From positions 103,023 through 167,022 of the forward strand of contig VXAA01000619.1 of the NCBI GenBank assembly GCA_013399115.1: a stretch of DNA of 64,000 bases, read 5' to 3'. This stretch comes from Anseranas semipalmata (lineage: Eukaryota > Chordata > Aves > Anseriformes > Anseranatidae). Every line of letters starts with the position of its first letter. Position 1 is the first letter of the stretch. The translations under genes and the position numbers were made by a program. The notes beneath the pieces are model-generated. The model ran no database searches, had not been told where the DNA came from, and was given only the letters and a program-made list of their open reading frames with translations. Positions 11,951 through 23,809 of the stretch are shown here, one piece after another.

Positions 11951-13550
11951 GCTGGTCACACCGTGAGAAGACTGCAACTGGGTCATTGTTTCCCCATCAT
12001 TTTTATATAGACAGGACAGCTGTGGAGGGAGAGCAGGAGGGGAAAATTAGGTAGCTCTTCTGCTGTAGCATAATGCAGAGCATAAAATAATTTGCTGCTA
12101 GTCAGGAATGTATGCAGACAGAGGCAGCAAGTAGACGAAGCTATCATCACACTAAATAACCTGTAACTAGGGACGTTTTTTAAGGCAAGTAGCTCAGTTT
12201 GCAGATTCTTATCTTGTAATCTATGAGAATAAAATACTGAAAATTAGACATATGATAGCTAGCAGCCTTCTTACCATGTGCGTGATCCACAAATAACAGG
12301 AGAATGAAGACAACTGTGAAATAAAAAAAAAGTACAGTCCTGATCAGAACAGCAACATTGCATTGTAGAAAGTCAGCTGAGTTTGTCAAATAATCTTTCT
12401 GTTACTTATTACCTTCGATTCATCTAGGTTTCTAAATTTATTTTCTATATTACTACTTTCTATATTATTACTGTGCTTTCCAAGTCTTTTGCAGTCAATC
12501 AGTCACACAAAGAGTTATTACTGGATTTCTTATAACAGGCCCTAAGATACATAGTCCATTCAAGGGAGAGCAGAAAGATAAACCAAGTATAGGAAAAATA
12601 TTTTGATCTATTAAAAAATGCTTGCAAGGAAAACATTTTTCATAAGCACTTAGCCTGCAGATGACAATAACTCCTATTTGGACAAAACTAATAAAGCTAG
12701 ATTATGAGAAGTTAAGCACTGGCAGCTCCATAGTTGAAGTCCTTTGTGCTAAATGAAGTCAAAGCAAGCTTACTGTGACTGATAGAGCTGCCTCTGCAAA
12801 GAACAGGTCTGGTGAAAACAGTTCTCCCCAAATGAAGATGTCGACAAGCAACAGAGGAACTGAAATGCATTTGCTTCAAAATACCAAGCCATAGAGCAGG
12901 AATCCAAGTGTGAGTAATACTGGAGATGGAACTTACTCTCATTACCCAAGTAAACATAGCATAATACAAAAGTGTCCTGTGGAAAGGTTGAGATGTTATT
13001 AATGAAATAAAGCTTACAATTAAAAAAAAAAAAAAGGTAGGGGTGCAAAAGGATAGCATGCATTTTATTACTTTTCATGCTTGTGTAAGAATCAGTCCAA
13101 GGAAGAAGTATGAATTGTTTCAGATTTAAATCTTGTGCCATACTTATTTTTTTATCTGTGGGATTCCTGCTGAAGTCACTACGACATTGAAAATAACGCA
13201 TTGACATCATGCAAATGTGGTGATACTTGGAAAACAGCAAGATTTGTACCACAGTTAAGAGATCTGCATCTCCTCTGAAGGAGACTTTTTTCTTGTTCAT
13301 TAATAAACTTCCTGTCACATGTATTGCTCATGGACTCACTAATTTCAGTCTTGGTGAACTTCCTTCTTTCATGATTGGTGAAGTGCCTGTGGCAGGATAA
13401 CAGAGGTTAGTTATTTTCTAAATGTCAGTTTTAGCAGAGTGTAAATGACTGGAGAATACAAGGAGTGTAGTGCATGCATGTAATACTTTGATGTGTGTAG
13501 ATTAAATATTTTACAAGATGAATCTTTTCCTGTTGCATCAAATGTTCTTT
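11951..13550. other. unique sequence, no gene seen
   Basis: The longest uninterrupted frame is on the minus strand, 12770-13318 (182 codons), overlapped by a second minus frame at 12712-13059. Neither shows a domain, and the overlap suggests a local lack of stops in that direction rather than a gene. An AATAAA followed by poly-A (13006-13035) has its own entry. Confidence 0.5.
13006..13035 (+). other. AATAAA followed by A14: retrocopy-tail-like signature
   Basis: AATAAA at 13006-13011 is followed ten bases later by fourteen A (13022-13035), the arrangement left by a polyadenylated transcript inserted in the genome. I could not recognise a parent gene in the 500 bases upstream, nor a clear target-site duplication. 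Processed pseudogenes are rare in birds because CR1 does not efficiently mobilise poly-A RNA, so a chance A run is equally possible. Confidence 0.3.
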
Positions 13551-13615
13551 CTTTTCTTTTCTTTTCTTTTCTTTTCTTTTCTTTTCTTTTCTTTTCTTTT
13601 CTTTTCTTTTCTTTT
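13551..13615. repeat. (CTTTT)13 pentanucleotide microsatellite
   Basis: Thirteen perfect CTTTT units run from 13551 to 13615, with a partial unit just upstream (TTCTTT) and CATTG ending the array. The array is a pure polypyrimidine/polypurine tract with mirror symmetry, so it could form triplex DNA. Its perfection suggests a young and probably length-variable locus. Confidence 0.95.
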
Positions 13616-16216
13616 CATTGCATTATTACATTCGTGACGAAAGCAAAGGCATTTCTCTTGTGAACTCAGTCATACCTCCTCATAGCTCCTTTCATTTGAG
13701 TTGCTGGCTGACCACATGACCAGTGGTTATGTATCATGATGTACTTTTGATGTGATAAGAGTGTACATGGAAACACGCACTCTTGGTTCATGTAGATACT
13801 ATCAATGTCCTTTCACGGTTAGTAGATTTCTTGAAATGAACCTGCTAAGAGATTTTCCTTGAAAGCTTAATTCTCAGAAACTGGTGGCAGATTTCAAGTT
13901 TTATTTCAGTAAAAAGGTATTTGTGTAGTTACTGCTACCACATCCTCCCTTTGGTCACACCCTAACGTGACACTGTGTTGTGGGGGTAGCTCTCAGAAAG
14001 GGTCTGGCAGCGCTTTTATGGTACCCCCTGTGCCAGCAGATGTGCTAAATTCAGTTCATGACATTATGAAAGTGTGCCAGCTAGCTGGGGTCACAGCGGG
14101 TAGGGGCAGAAAAGCAGGAGGTCTCTAAGCAAAAATGGTATTGGTGGAATCAGACATTTATGATCTCTCCAATAAAAATTGATACCTTTTAAATTCAGAA
14201 GCTGAGTAGATTCAGGTGAAGCATGGGTGTTTAATTGCTGAAATTTAAGCCTGGGAATTCTGCAGCTTGGCTAATTCCCTAGCAATGTATGTGGAACTGC
14301 AAATAAAGACAGCTCAGTTAGAAATGTCTGTCAGACATGGCTTGCTTGCAATATTGAGAGTTAGGCAGAGATGGGTGATTGGCATGAGCTGCATATTTTT
14401 AGTTAAGACATAAAATATCCATATAATTACTGTTTTCACCTCTTTAATTGTAACAGTGGTTCAAATAAGAAACAACCAGATTTTAAAATGATTTTTTTTT
14501 TCATTGCATTAATTAATAAATGGCTTTTAAAATTGCTTATTCATAAGAAAATGGATCTGCTTCGTTGACTTTCTCCCTTTCTGTCTTCAGATTTGTCTCC
14601 AGGGCAAACATCACTTCAGCTACACACCTGGCCTAGAAGAAACCTCACATTTCAAACTCTACCTGTTATGACAGTGCCTGGTATGACAACCCTGCTGCAG
14701 AGCAGGAGTTTTGACAAAGCAAATTGCAGTTCAGAAAACAGCTAACCCTTCCAACTCATACTGCTGTTTCAAAGCAATTTTCTCTCAGTTCTAGGGAAAA
14801 GGGTATAGTTTGGGTGTGCAAGCTTGGAAAATCAGTCTGGTGTAATTCTTTGACCAAGTCTACAGGCCTACACTTTGTTGTCATCTGCAGTAAGTCATGC
14901 TAGCAGTGTTATCTGGGGCTAGCTTGCAGCTTTGTACTGCTGCCCTTGCAGAGGTAATCCTCTCTCATCCCATCAAGAGAGGGATGGGAAGAGAGATTAC
15001 TGAAGCTGGCATTCTGAATGGGGAAAAAACATTCCATGGGTACCTGGGTGGGGGAAAAGCACTCAGCAGAGGCCTATGCAGCCCTCTGTCATTGTGTTTT
15101 CCTGTCTTCACTGGATCTTGTTCTGCTGGCCAGAAGAAAGATATAAGTCTTTGTATGCAAATCTAATCTAATGTTTGTTAACACCAACATTGTCTGTCCT
15201 CTGATTTATCTTTACGTTTATGCACATGTACAGGATGAAACAGATTCTGCTCTTTTCCATTCTGTCACACTTTCCCCTTGGAGTGTCCTCAAATACTTTA
15301 TAAACAAGACTGACCTGTTTAGTCCAGTTTTTATATTCATCACAAGGTAAACTGTGGCTCCATTGTATGTAGGGGTGCAAAAGGGACATGAGAACGTTAG
15401 TTATGTACTCTCCGTTTTGTATTACATGACTCAGGCATCTTCTGTTCTCTCTCAGAAGCACAGCAGGAGCTCTGTCATATCCTGCCCTGCTCTTTACACT
15501 CCTTACAGACAGGCTGAAGGACCAGGCAGGCTGTAGCAGTGGGAAGTTACTATCTAGAAACATAACAGTTCACTAGTTTCTTACTACAAGAACCTGCACT
15601 GAAGTGGCACAAAGGACATAAAATGCAAGAGATAATCAAACTGGGTTTGTGTTTGGGGTTGGGGTGGAGATTGTATTTCCCTTTTAGGTTGTGGCATGAA
15701 AGCAAACTGCTGTTATTGCAGAGGGAACTTTGTGGTATATTTATTACCTTAAATATATATTTTTTTTCAAGATTTACATTAAATATTTGAAGATAGTACA
15801 GGTGGCTCAAACTTATGTTCATGCTACCCTTTTGCAATGTCAGGAAATGAACATATCTCGTGGTACATAGGTACCACAGTAATGAAGAGTTCAGGCACTT
15901 CTGTATGAAGGCAGTAGGACCTATAGGTCTGAGCAGTCAGGGCTTGGCTCAATGATCAGTAATGAAGTGGCTTGTTTTCAATTGTGCTGGTGCTATGTAG
16001 TAAATGAGGTTTTTTGGTTCTCGCTTGCCAGCTTGGTGAGCTTAAATATGTTTCGTAACTCTGTTTCCCCCTGGTAGCACTGATACTGCAAGCCCTCGTC
16101 CCTCTGGGCAGAGAGAATTCAGTCTTGAGGGAATATTTTAAGGGTAATACAGGGAAGGCTGAGGGGGAGAATAGCTTTATATTACTATAGCTATTTTATG
16201 GGAATACTAAAAATAA
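13616..16216. other. unique sequence, no gene seen
   Basis: No coding exon is identified. Notable contents are the long hairpin at 14954-15000 (own entry), a polypyrimidine tract with CAG ending at 14590 that resembles a 3' splice site, and a T run near 15761-15768. The 89-codon frame at 14897-15166 has no recognisable domain. Base composition is slightly higher in GC near 13920-14110 and 14900-15120. Confidence 0.5.
14954..15000. other. long imperfect hairpin, about 18 bp of stem
   Basis: Three stem segments pair in order: GTAATC (14954-14959) with GATTAC (14995-15000), TCTCT (14961-14965) with AGAGA (14990-14994), and TCCCATC (14968-14974) with GATGGGA (14983-14989). The loop is eight bases (AAGAGAGG). 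Only a single C and the pair CA are bulged on the left arm. At 47 nt it is shorter than a usual microRNA precursor, and the pairing does not clearly extend outward. It may be a structured RNA, a relic of an inverted-repeat element, or chance. Confidence 0.75.
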
Positions 16217-16275
16217 TGGAATCATAGAAAGCAGGAGTGGAAGAGGTCTGTTAAATCATCTAAAATGTAATGATC
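16217..16275 (-). mobile_element. short old CR1 3' end, minus strand
   Basis: The words TGGAATCATAGAA and GGAAGAGGTCTGTTAAATCATCTAAAAT match, in reverse orientation, the CR1 3' end (tail of ATTCTATG type, then the segment normally reading GATGATCTC...AGGTC). Only the last 50-60 bases of the element are recognisable. It sits directly beside the LTR insertion at 16321, so the LTR may have inserted near or into this older repeat. Confidence 0.5.
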
Positions 16276-16315
16276 ACTTCTCCCATGTGTTTTCTGTAAT
16301 ATTGGTCGGTCTTAT

Positions 16316-16320
16316 GTTAA
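16316..16320. repeat. target-site duplication GTTAA, left copy
   Basis: GTTAA immediately precedes the TGTGG end of the LTR. An identical GTTAA follows the other end at 17010-17014. Confidence 0.65.
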
Positions 16321-17009
16321 TGTGGTGGTTTAGAAATGAAAAGCAAATTAAAACCACCTTCCCCCCATCTACCCTCTTCTACCTCCTCCCCCGAAGCGGC
16401 ACAGGGGAATGGGGAATGGGGCTGCGGTCAATCCCTAACGCTGCGTCTCCGCCGCTCCTTCACGGTCACTCTCTGCCCCTGCTCCACGTGGGGTCCCTCC
16501 CATGGGATGCCGTCCTTCCCGAGCTGATCCTGCATGGGCTTCCCACAGGCTGCAGCTCTTCAAGAACTGCCCCAATATGGGTCCGTACCACGGGGCCCAT
16601 CCCTCGGGACCAAACTGCTCCAACATGGCTCCCCCACGGGCGGCAGCTCCCNNNNNNNNNNNNNNNNNNNNNNNNNNNNNNNNNNNNNNNNNNNNNNNNN
16701 NNNNNNNNNNNNNNNNNNNNNNNNNNNNNNNNNNNNNNNNNNNNNNNNNNNNNNNNNNNNNNNNNNNNNNNNNNNNNNNNNNNNNNNNNNNNNNNNNNNN
16801 NNNNNNNNNNNNNNNNNNNNNNNNNNNNNNNNNNNNNNNNNNNNNNNNNNNNNNNNNNNNNNNNNNNNNNNNNNNNNNNNNNNNCGGGTCCCTTTTGGAG
16901 CCGGCTGGAGCTGGCTCTGATCTGACATGGGGCAGCTGCTGGGCTCTGCTCACAGAGGCTACTCCTCAGTCCCCCTGCTACCAAAGGTTTGCCACATAAA
17001 TCCAATAGA
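16321..17009 (-). mobile_element. solo LTR of an avian endogenous retrovirus, gap inside
   Basis: The plus strand starts TGTGGTGGTTTA and ends GCCACATAAATCCAATAGA, the inverted ends of a GC-rich LTR family I associate with bird endogenous retroviruses. Sense orientation is inferred as minus. The exact 5-bp direct repeat GTTAA flanks it (16316-16320 and 17010-17014), and a 5-bp duplication is usual for ERVL-like elements in birds. Only one LTR is present, with no gag, pol or env, so it is best explained as a solo LTR left by recombination. Compared with my memory of the family, a segment just inside the start seems deleted. A 233-N gap (16652-16884) hides the GC-richest part. The open frames across it on both strands are artefacts of N and GC content. 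Confidence 0.75.
16652..16884. other. assembly gap of 233 N
   Basis: All bases are N. The left flank stops inside the GC-rich repeated part of the LTR and the right flank resumes near its other end. By comparison with the second fragment at 57168-57592, the missing part should hold the repeats of the GGGCTGCAG type. Confidence 0.98.
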
Positions 17010-17014
17010 GTTAA
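17010..17014. repeat. target-site duplication GTTAA, right copy
   Basis: GTTAA directly follows the LTR end CCAATAGA and equals the five bases before the other end. The terminal AGA instead of ACA suggests one substitution in the LTR end. Confidence 0.65.
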
Positions 17015-20000
17015 ATGTCACAAGCGTATCACTTTTACTACCATTCAAGTACAACCTTCATAGATAAGAAGCTTCTCCAGATGTATGTGCCATTTTCCCA
17101 AATTCAGTTATACACTTATATACTCAGAGCTTAAATTCAATTAACATTAAAGGGAAACATCTCTCTCAAGCTGCAATCCTGTTCTTAGAAATTTCAGCTC
17201 TATTTCTTTATTTCTTTATTTTAAGAAAATGTCCACCTTTAGGAAACAAGGCCACAAAGAGTACAGCTTAAGTATAGCAGTTACAACAATATAAATGTGA
17301 ATCTAAGAAACCCTGAAGAAAAAGAAAAATAGTGGGTCTGAACCAACACATGCTTCTTAACTGGAAATCAACCCTCACTTTCTAATGTTAATTATTTTAA
17401 GTCAGCATTGCATTGTATTTCCATAAATAGGGGATAAGGAAGGTTACAAATCTGTGTCGTCTACTGTGACTGAATTCTCATTTCAAAGCTCTTCAGCCTA
17501 TGGTATTTAAACGATGCCATCACTGAATATTTTTCCCCAGTCAAGAACTAAGACTAATGAACCAAGAAGAGCACATGCACATGTTTAGTCCCTAAGAAAG
17601 GATATTTATGCTCAAAGAGACCTACGGAGATCAGAAAACTATACAATCACCACTTAAAAGTCTGCAGAGCTGGCTCAAAGCACCAGCTTTCTCTGGTGAT
17701 GCACATAGTAAGAACTACTTTGAAAGCAGCTCCTGTAAAACAGCTACCACTCTTCTATTCTCTTTTTCTTCCCATTCATTTCCTTTGCGTTGTGAATATT
17801 ACACTACTGAACAAGAAGCAACTCCACGGTAGATATTTGGAGTCAGAAAGCAATTTCTAAGCAATTTTCATGATTTTTCTTTTAATAGTATAACATATAT
17901 AAAGGAATAGATTCTGTTTTTCAGTTATACCATCATAAACACCCCACAGATTTAACTTGCTTTACCATGGTTTTGCATACACAAAGATGTAGTTTGGCAG
18001 AATATTTACCAAATGTGAGGAGGGTTAAGTAAGGCATCCCAAAGTTGAAAATTAAAGTGAGTTTCAGCTATTGAGGTAATGAGATACTCTATACATAAGA
18101 ATATTGTAAATAGCATTCTCCTCATTTCTTACAGAGAAGCTGAATGGGCATACTTAGTATGCAATCAGCAATTGAAAGAACTGGTTGCTGAAACATGTAC
18201 AAAGTTGTGAAAAACCCTCATCCATATATTCAACTGTAGTTTAGGGCAGCCTTAGAAAAGGGAAAAAGTCATTTTGTGCTTTAGTTTAGTACTGCCTGAA
18301 TGCCAAAGAAATCCCCAGAATGATCTGAATGCCATATGCAGTGCTCTTGTAGGCTTGCTGTTATCGTCCTAAGAGACCTTCAAAGCATCTGGATATTTCC
18401 AGGATGCAGGAAAGTTGTGTTTCCTGAGAGAAAAGGGAATGGCTTTCTTTCTTCTAAAAGTGTTACCCACACTTTCTGTCAGCTGGGTCCCTAACATGCA
18501 GAGATTACACTTGGCCACATGAAGACAGATTTCCTCTTTATGTCACCTTGCACTGGAGATGGCATACAAACCATTTGGTTTATGGGAATAAAACAGTTGA
18601 TTTATAATAGGAGAAGGTAATGGTCCTTTCTTTTTCTCACAGAAACCAAAGACCAAAGGGGTTCCAACGTTTTAGACAAGATTTTCTCAGTCTGAAAGCT
18701 TTGAGAGGGTGCCAGTTCTGCATACTTGTTTTGGGGCTTTTTATCTACAAGATCTATTCTTCTTCCTGTGAAAGAAGTGAAAAGCAAACAATAATAAAAG
18801 ATTTTAATCTGAAAAAGACATGAGCACAAGTTAAACAAATGACTATTATTCTTTTGATTAGCTCTCATTTGCTACTGAACTGTGAATTTGCTGCTTCGTT
18901 AAACATGAGGTGAACAAAGGGAAGCCTAATTAAAGGTTGTTACCTCTCCATATCATTGGTGCCTAAAATCCATCATATCTCTACTCCCTGTTAGATAATG
19001 TATTATAAAGAACTGATCACTGTTTTTGTCTCAAGACACAAATATCGTATGCTGGGTCATATGCTAAAAACGTTTGTCATAGATATGGTAATTACACTTC
19101 AGCAGTAAGCTACCTTATTGTCATTTTAGTTATCTCACAGGATTGAAAGCATAGCCCAATCCTGTTGAAATTAATGAAAGTTTCCTATGAATGAAAGCAG
19201 GAGCAGATCTGTAAAGAAGAACACAACATACAGCTGACATACAATGCAATGTATAGGTTGAAAGTGAGGTTATTCACTCATGCCAGGGGTGAATGTGCCA
19301 GTTTGTTAAATCCCAGTGGAGGAAGCAGCCTTGGTACAACCAAAGAATGCTTCCTCTGCTGTGCACGGGACAAAGCATCCAACCGAGGACATATTTCTTC
19401 CAAGGCATCGAGGCTAACCAGCCTGTGAACAAGGAGGGTATCTCTGTGAAAAGAAAGACCTTTCATACAAACATCGTACCCTAACACACTGAATTAACTA
19501 GCCAGCTCCAAGCCCAGCTTCAAAAGCCAGTTTCATCTCTAGCGACAATGCATATTAAAGATTATACACACACAGACATGTATAGACATACATGTAGATT
19601 TTCATGTATAGTATATATGTATTTTAATGTAAATATTCACAGCTAGACATTGCTTGTGTTTCAGTTTCCAAGCTTTGTCACATGCACAGAAGCTATGATC
19701 TTTACTATGTTTTACTTTATGTGTTAAAATTCTGTGCTAGTCTTGACTGAGGAGAAATAAAGCTCCTTCAGTCTTTAATATCTGGAATATATTCAGCAGT
19801 CCACTTCTTTTGCAAGAATTGGTGTCTCACTCCAACAAGGATGTCAAACAAAAGCCAGGGGTAAGCCACTTGTAAAGAAGTACATTTGCAGCAGGCAGAA
19901 AACAGTCGTTAGCTGTTCCTTGCAAGTCTGTCAAGGAGACCAGCTGTTAAGTTACCTAGTTACTTAAACAATGACCTGCTGCTTTCAGACAAAAAAAAAA

Positions 20001-23000
20001 AAAAGGAAAAATATGTGGCAGCTTAGGAAGTTATTGAGAAAAAAAAGAAATGGGACTTAATTTTGCTAGGATACAAAGGAAACAGTTAAGATAAGACTCG
20101 GTTCTCCTATGTTCTCTGGACCCTTTTTCACCAATAATTAGAGCTGTACCTACAGCTCAGTTTTCATGGGTATGTTCTATATCCTATTATTCCAGAACTG
20201 CATGAAGTCGGCACAGTTTTCTGGTGAATCTGGCCAACAGAACTGTTTATATGTTTATGTAGTCATTTACACTTGAGCAAAATAAGAGTGGAGAGCAGGC
20301 AGAAGCCGGAGCTGGTACTTTTCAGCCAATTACCCAAAGCTGCCAGCATCCCAGAAGCAGGTCTGTGCAGCGTGAGTTGCAACATTAGCTACTTCAAAAG
20401 CATCAGGTCTTTTGTAATCCACACTGGACTTAGTAGACACTTGCACCTAAGCATAGCAAATCCAAGAAGTCAGATGCATCCAACATGCACTGAATTCAAG
20501 TCAGGTCCAGTACAGAGTCCTGTACTTGTATGCCGTGGCTTTTTGTCCATGATTTCCAAGAAGTTATAACCATAAATTACTGCTAGACATAAGGATCTTC
20601 TGCCATAACTGATAGAGTTGTCTGCTCTGATGATGTTTCTTTAAAGAACAAGTAAAGGATTGCTGTAGCTATTTATGATACAATTAAAGAGATTTCAAGT
20701 ATGTCTATATTTTATATTGTGAATGTCATTAATTAATTTTGTCTACTCCAAGAAGATTAGAAAAATATATGTATCTGCTTTCACGCTTATAATCAATTAA
20801 GCACTAGGCCTCAATGATATTTATTAGCTTTGGCTAAACATCATATAATATAGGCAAATAGTTTCTTCTCAGAAAATGGACAATGGCAAGCTTAAACTTG
20901 GCCAAAGAAGGTGGTATAAGCTTACACAGTTTCTCTCAAAGAGCTTCAGATATGGTCTGGTCTATATGCAGAAGGTTTTGAGGGTAGGATACAAATAAAC
21001 CTCAAAGTGATCAGTCTTAATCCAATATCAGAGTGGCTTTTTTGGTCTGTTTATGCCTCTTACGAAGAGGTTTAAGTTAAATTGAAAAGCCATGCTCAAA
21101 GCAGAGCAAAGCTGTTTACACTGGGGATTATACCAGCATAGCTTCACCTAGACAGCTATATCAGCATGGCGGATAAAACGTAGACAAAGTCTGCAGATGT
21201 AATGTGATAAAAACGTAATAGGCTATAGGAACGAGAGGAAGAAGGACAAGAATAACAACAATAATTTGTTGTTTGTATTTCACAAGCTTTGAAAAACTTT
21301 TTTTTGAAGAAGAAAAAAACATTTTTCTCTTTCCTGTTTCTATGTGAAAGACTCAAACAGACAATAGGGGAAAATAATTCTGTGAGAGCTTAGGAAACTA
21401 CACTGCTGACGATATAGAAAATGCTGCCAAATTCAGGAAATAAACAGGCTGAAATAAACAGAAAAACAGTATTTTCTTTTCTCAAATCTCTTCCTTTTAA
21501 AGTAAATCTTCTCTCATAACAACCACATGCAGAACTACTTCAGACAGAAATGTTACTGGTAAATCCAGGTTGCTTCGATGAAAATACATTATGCACAGCC
21601 TTTTACATCTGTGGCACGCTTCCCTGGAAAGCATTTGCCCCTTCTCTCGCCAAGCGAACTCAAGCACACTGCATGTTGTTACGCATGCTATCTTAGCCTG
21701 CACAAGAGCGTAGCATTCATAAGTCTCCAGATAGGGGCTTAAAAGTTTGAGATGACAGTTTTAGGTTTTGGCAAAGATGGTGCCAGCTGGCCAGCTCTCA
21801 GGATTTCCCCTGTCAAGCGATCCACGAAGAGCGTTGGCACCAGCTGCACAGGAAACCACATATACCTGTACCCTTGAAGGGAGGTCAAGTGCCTCACTGA
21901 CAGCTTGTGGCAGGCATAAAGGAAAGAGTGAGAATGCAAAAAGAATTTTGGGGGCGGTNTACACATACGGGCTGGACCTGTGAAAATGGAAACAGCTCAG
22001 CACTGCTAGAATTGGCAATCCTCGTGTTTCATTTCAGTCTTTGAGTACAATTAATAGGTCTGAAAAGCATAGTGTTATTGTTTATTGTCTATGTTGTACT
22101 GTCTACTGCTGAAATGAATTGCTTTCTAAATTTATTTAAATATATTCAAACCAGATATAATGGAGGGACATGGCTTACAGGCTCCTGCAACAATGATTTC
22201 CCACCGGTGACATTCATCACAATAACAGAGAGTCGGTACTTCACAGCTGAGCCCATTTTCACAGCCCTCCTGTCCTGAGTGGTGCTCACTCATGCATGCA
22301 GTCCTGCTGAAAGGACCAAGACCCACCACTTTTGGGTGCTGTGCAAAAGAAAGGCTGCGAGCATCGAGTCCCTAGGACTGGATCAGCTGAGATGCCGAAT
22401 GATCTCACTTGCCACTGAACTCAACAGGGCATTTGGCATCTCTTTGGAGCTGAACCCTTATAATTAGAGCGCTGTTCTTTGCCATGGCCTCTCTGCTGCC
22501 CATGTCCATGGTGAGGCAGCCCAGCCTCCATCCGCTGAGTGTCGCTGCGGGTGAGAAGCCTTACAAAGCTCGGGCTTTGGCATTTTCACAGGCTAGATCA
22601 ATAATTCTGAGGTTTGAAAAATTGTGTTTGAAAAATAGCACAGAAACACCATTTTTCAGCAAGGACTGCTCCTGGCAGTGTGTCTGACGGATGTTCTGAA
22701 GCAGAATAAGCAGCATTCAGCCTGTCCCGACCATCTGCCCAAGTCCTGTTTTCTTTTCCTCATTCAGTTCCATTGGAAAATATCAACAAAAAGTGGGTTT
22801 TTCTTTACAAAGAAAGATCGTGTGTTGGTTTGTACTGAAACTCATGAGTCCTTTGTATTCTGGGAGAATACAGCTGCGGCATAATGAATGGTAACCATTT
22901 GAACTCTCTGAGATAAACTGCTCCAAAACTTGATAAGGGCTCTTGAACTATGTGCATGCTATGCACAGGACTAATCTGGCAATTGGATAAATCTTGTTTT

Positions 23001-23764
23001 CTGCTCAATTACAAAATAAAGGCAACACAGGAGAGATTTTCAAGATATAAAGCAGTGATTTGGGAGCAGATGGAAATCTGAGCAAGTATTGAATTATGGA
23101 CTTCCTTTTTTTTTCCTGTAGTTTTGTACGATCTTAGAAAATCCTCCTAAGGAAAAATCCAAGTTAAGGACCAACTGCATCGTTAGCTAAGCAAAACACA
23201 GAGAGAAAAGACACAGGTTATTATTTATTTGTAGCTATTTATGGTAGCAGCTTGAGGAACAGCTGACCATGGAGACGCTGTTGAAAGAGTGAATTGCACA
23301 AAGTATAGAAAGATGTAAATGTTATTATCATCCCCTTTTTATGGAGAATGCTGAAGCACAGTTATGATTCAAATCTATTTTTTTCTCAGTCTTTTAGATA
23401 AGTTTATCTTTCATTGCTATGGAGATAAATTGTACAGCTTTTAGCTTAAATCAAATCAAAATATGTATGGGAGAAATCATTGTAGCCTTGATAGCATTGC
23501 CTTCCTAAATATTCTGTTCTGTTTCAGTTATTCACTTCGTTTCTGAAACTCCTTTTTACTATTCCTGTTTGAAATGTGTACTACATGATTGAAATTTATT
23601 TCACCTGAAAATCTGGTCTCATGTCCATTGGTGTCTGTAACTCCTCCTTAGAGATATTTCTACATCTCACAAATGTCTACTTCATCTGGGAGGAATCACT
23701 CTCTGGAGGAGATTATCACTTTCCATAAGTACAGTGAAAGCCTGTATTAGTAGCCTAGACTATC

Positions 23765-23768
<4 letters not shown>
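17015..23768. other. AT-rich unique sequence, no gene seen
   Basis: No coding exon or RNA gene is recognised. Contents: an AC/AT microsatellite-like tract at about 19566-19640; an A run at 19991-20003; a patch at 19155-19215 (ATCCTGTTGAAATTAATGAAAG...) resembling an old amniote repeat word; an N at 21959; and a repeat-free, higher-GC block at about 22140-22700 with open frames on both strands (for example 22072-22278, 22279-22467 and 22484-22687 plus) but no domain. The block could be another conserved non-coding element. Confidence 0.5.
19566..19640. repeat. imperfect AC / CATGTATA simple repeat
   Basis: ACACACACAGACATGTATAG is followed by several CATGTA and GTATAT words with T-rich spacers. 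This is a degenerate dinucleotide microsatellite without coding content. Confidence 0.7.
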
Positions 23769-23803
<35 letters not shown>

Positions 23804-23809
23804 GACCTA
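23769..23809. repeat. poly-T run of 41
   Basis: An uninterrupted run of 41 T follows CATCC and precedes AAGAGACC. Read on the minus strand it is a long poly-A. No polyadenylation signal or recognisable retrocopy lies to its right, so it is annotated only as a homopolymer. Its length may be inaccurate in the assembly. Confidence 0.9.

Noticed and set aside
12770..13318. 182-codon minus-strand open frame
   Set aside because: No domain, signal or repeat is recognisable, a second minus frame overlaps it in another phase, and one or a few frames of this length are expected by chance in 64 kb.
16287..17005. Several long frames on both strands across the N gap
   Set aside because: Most codons are N, and the remainder is the GC-rich LTR.
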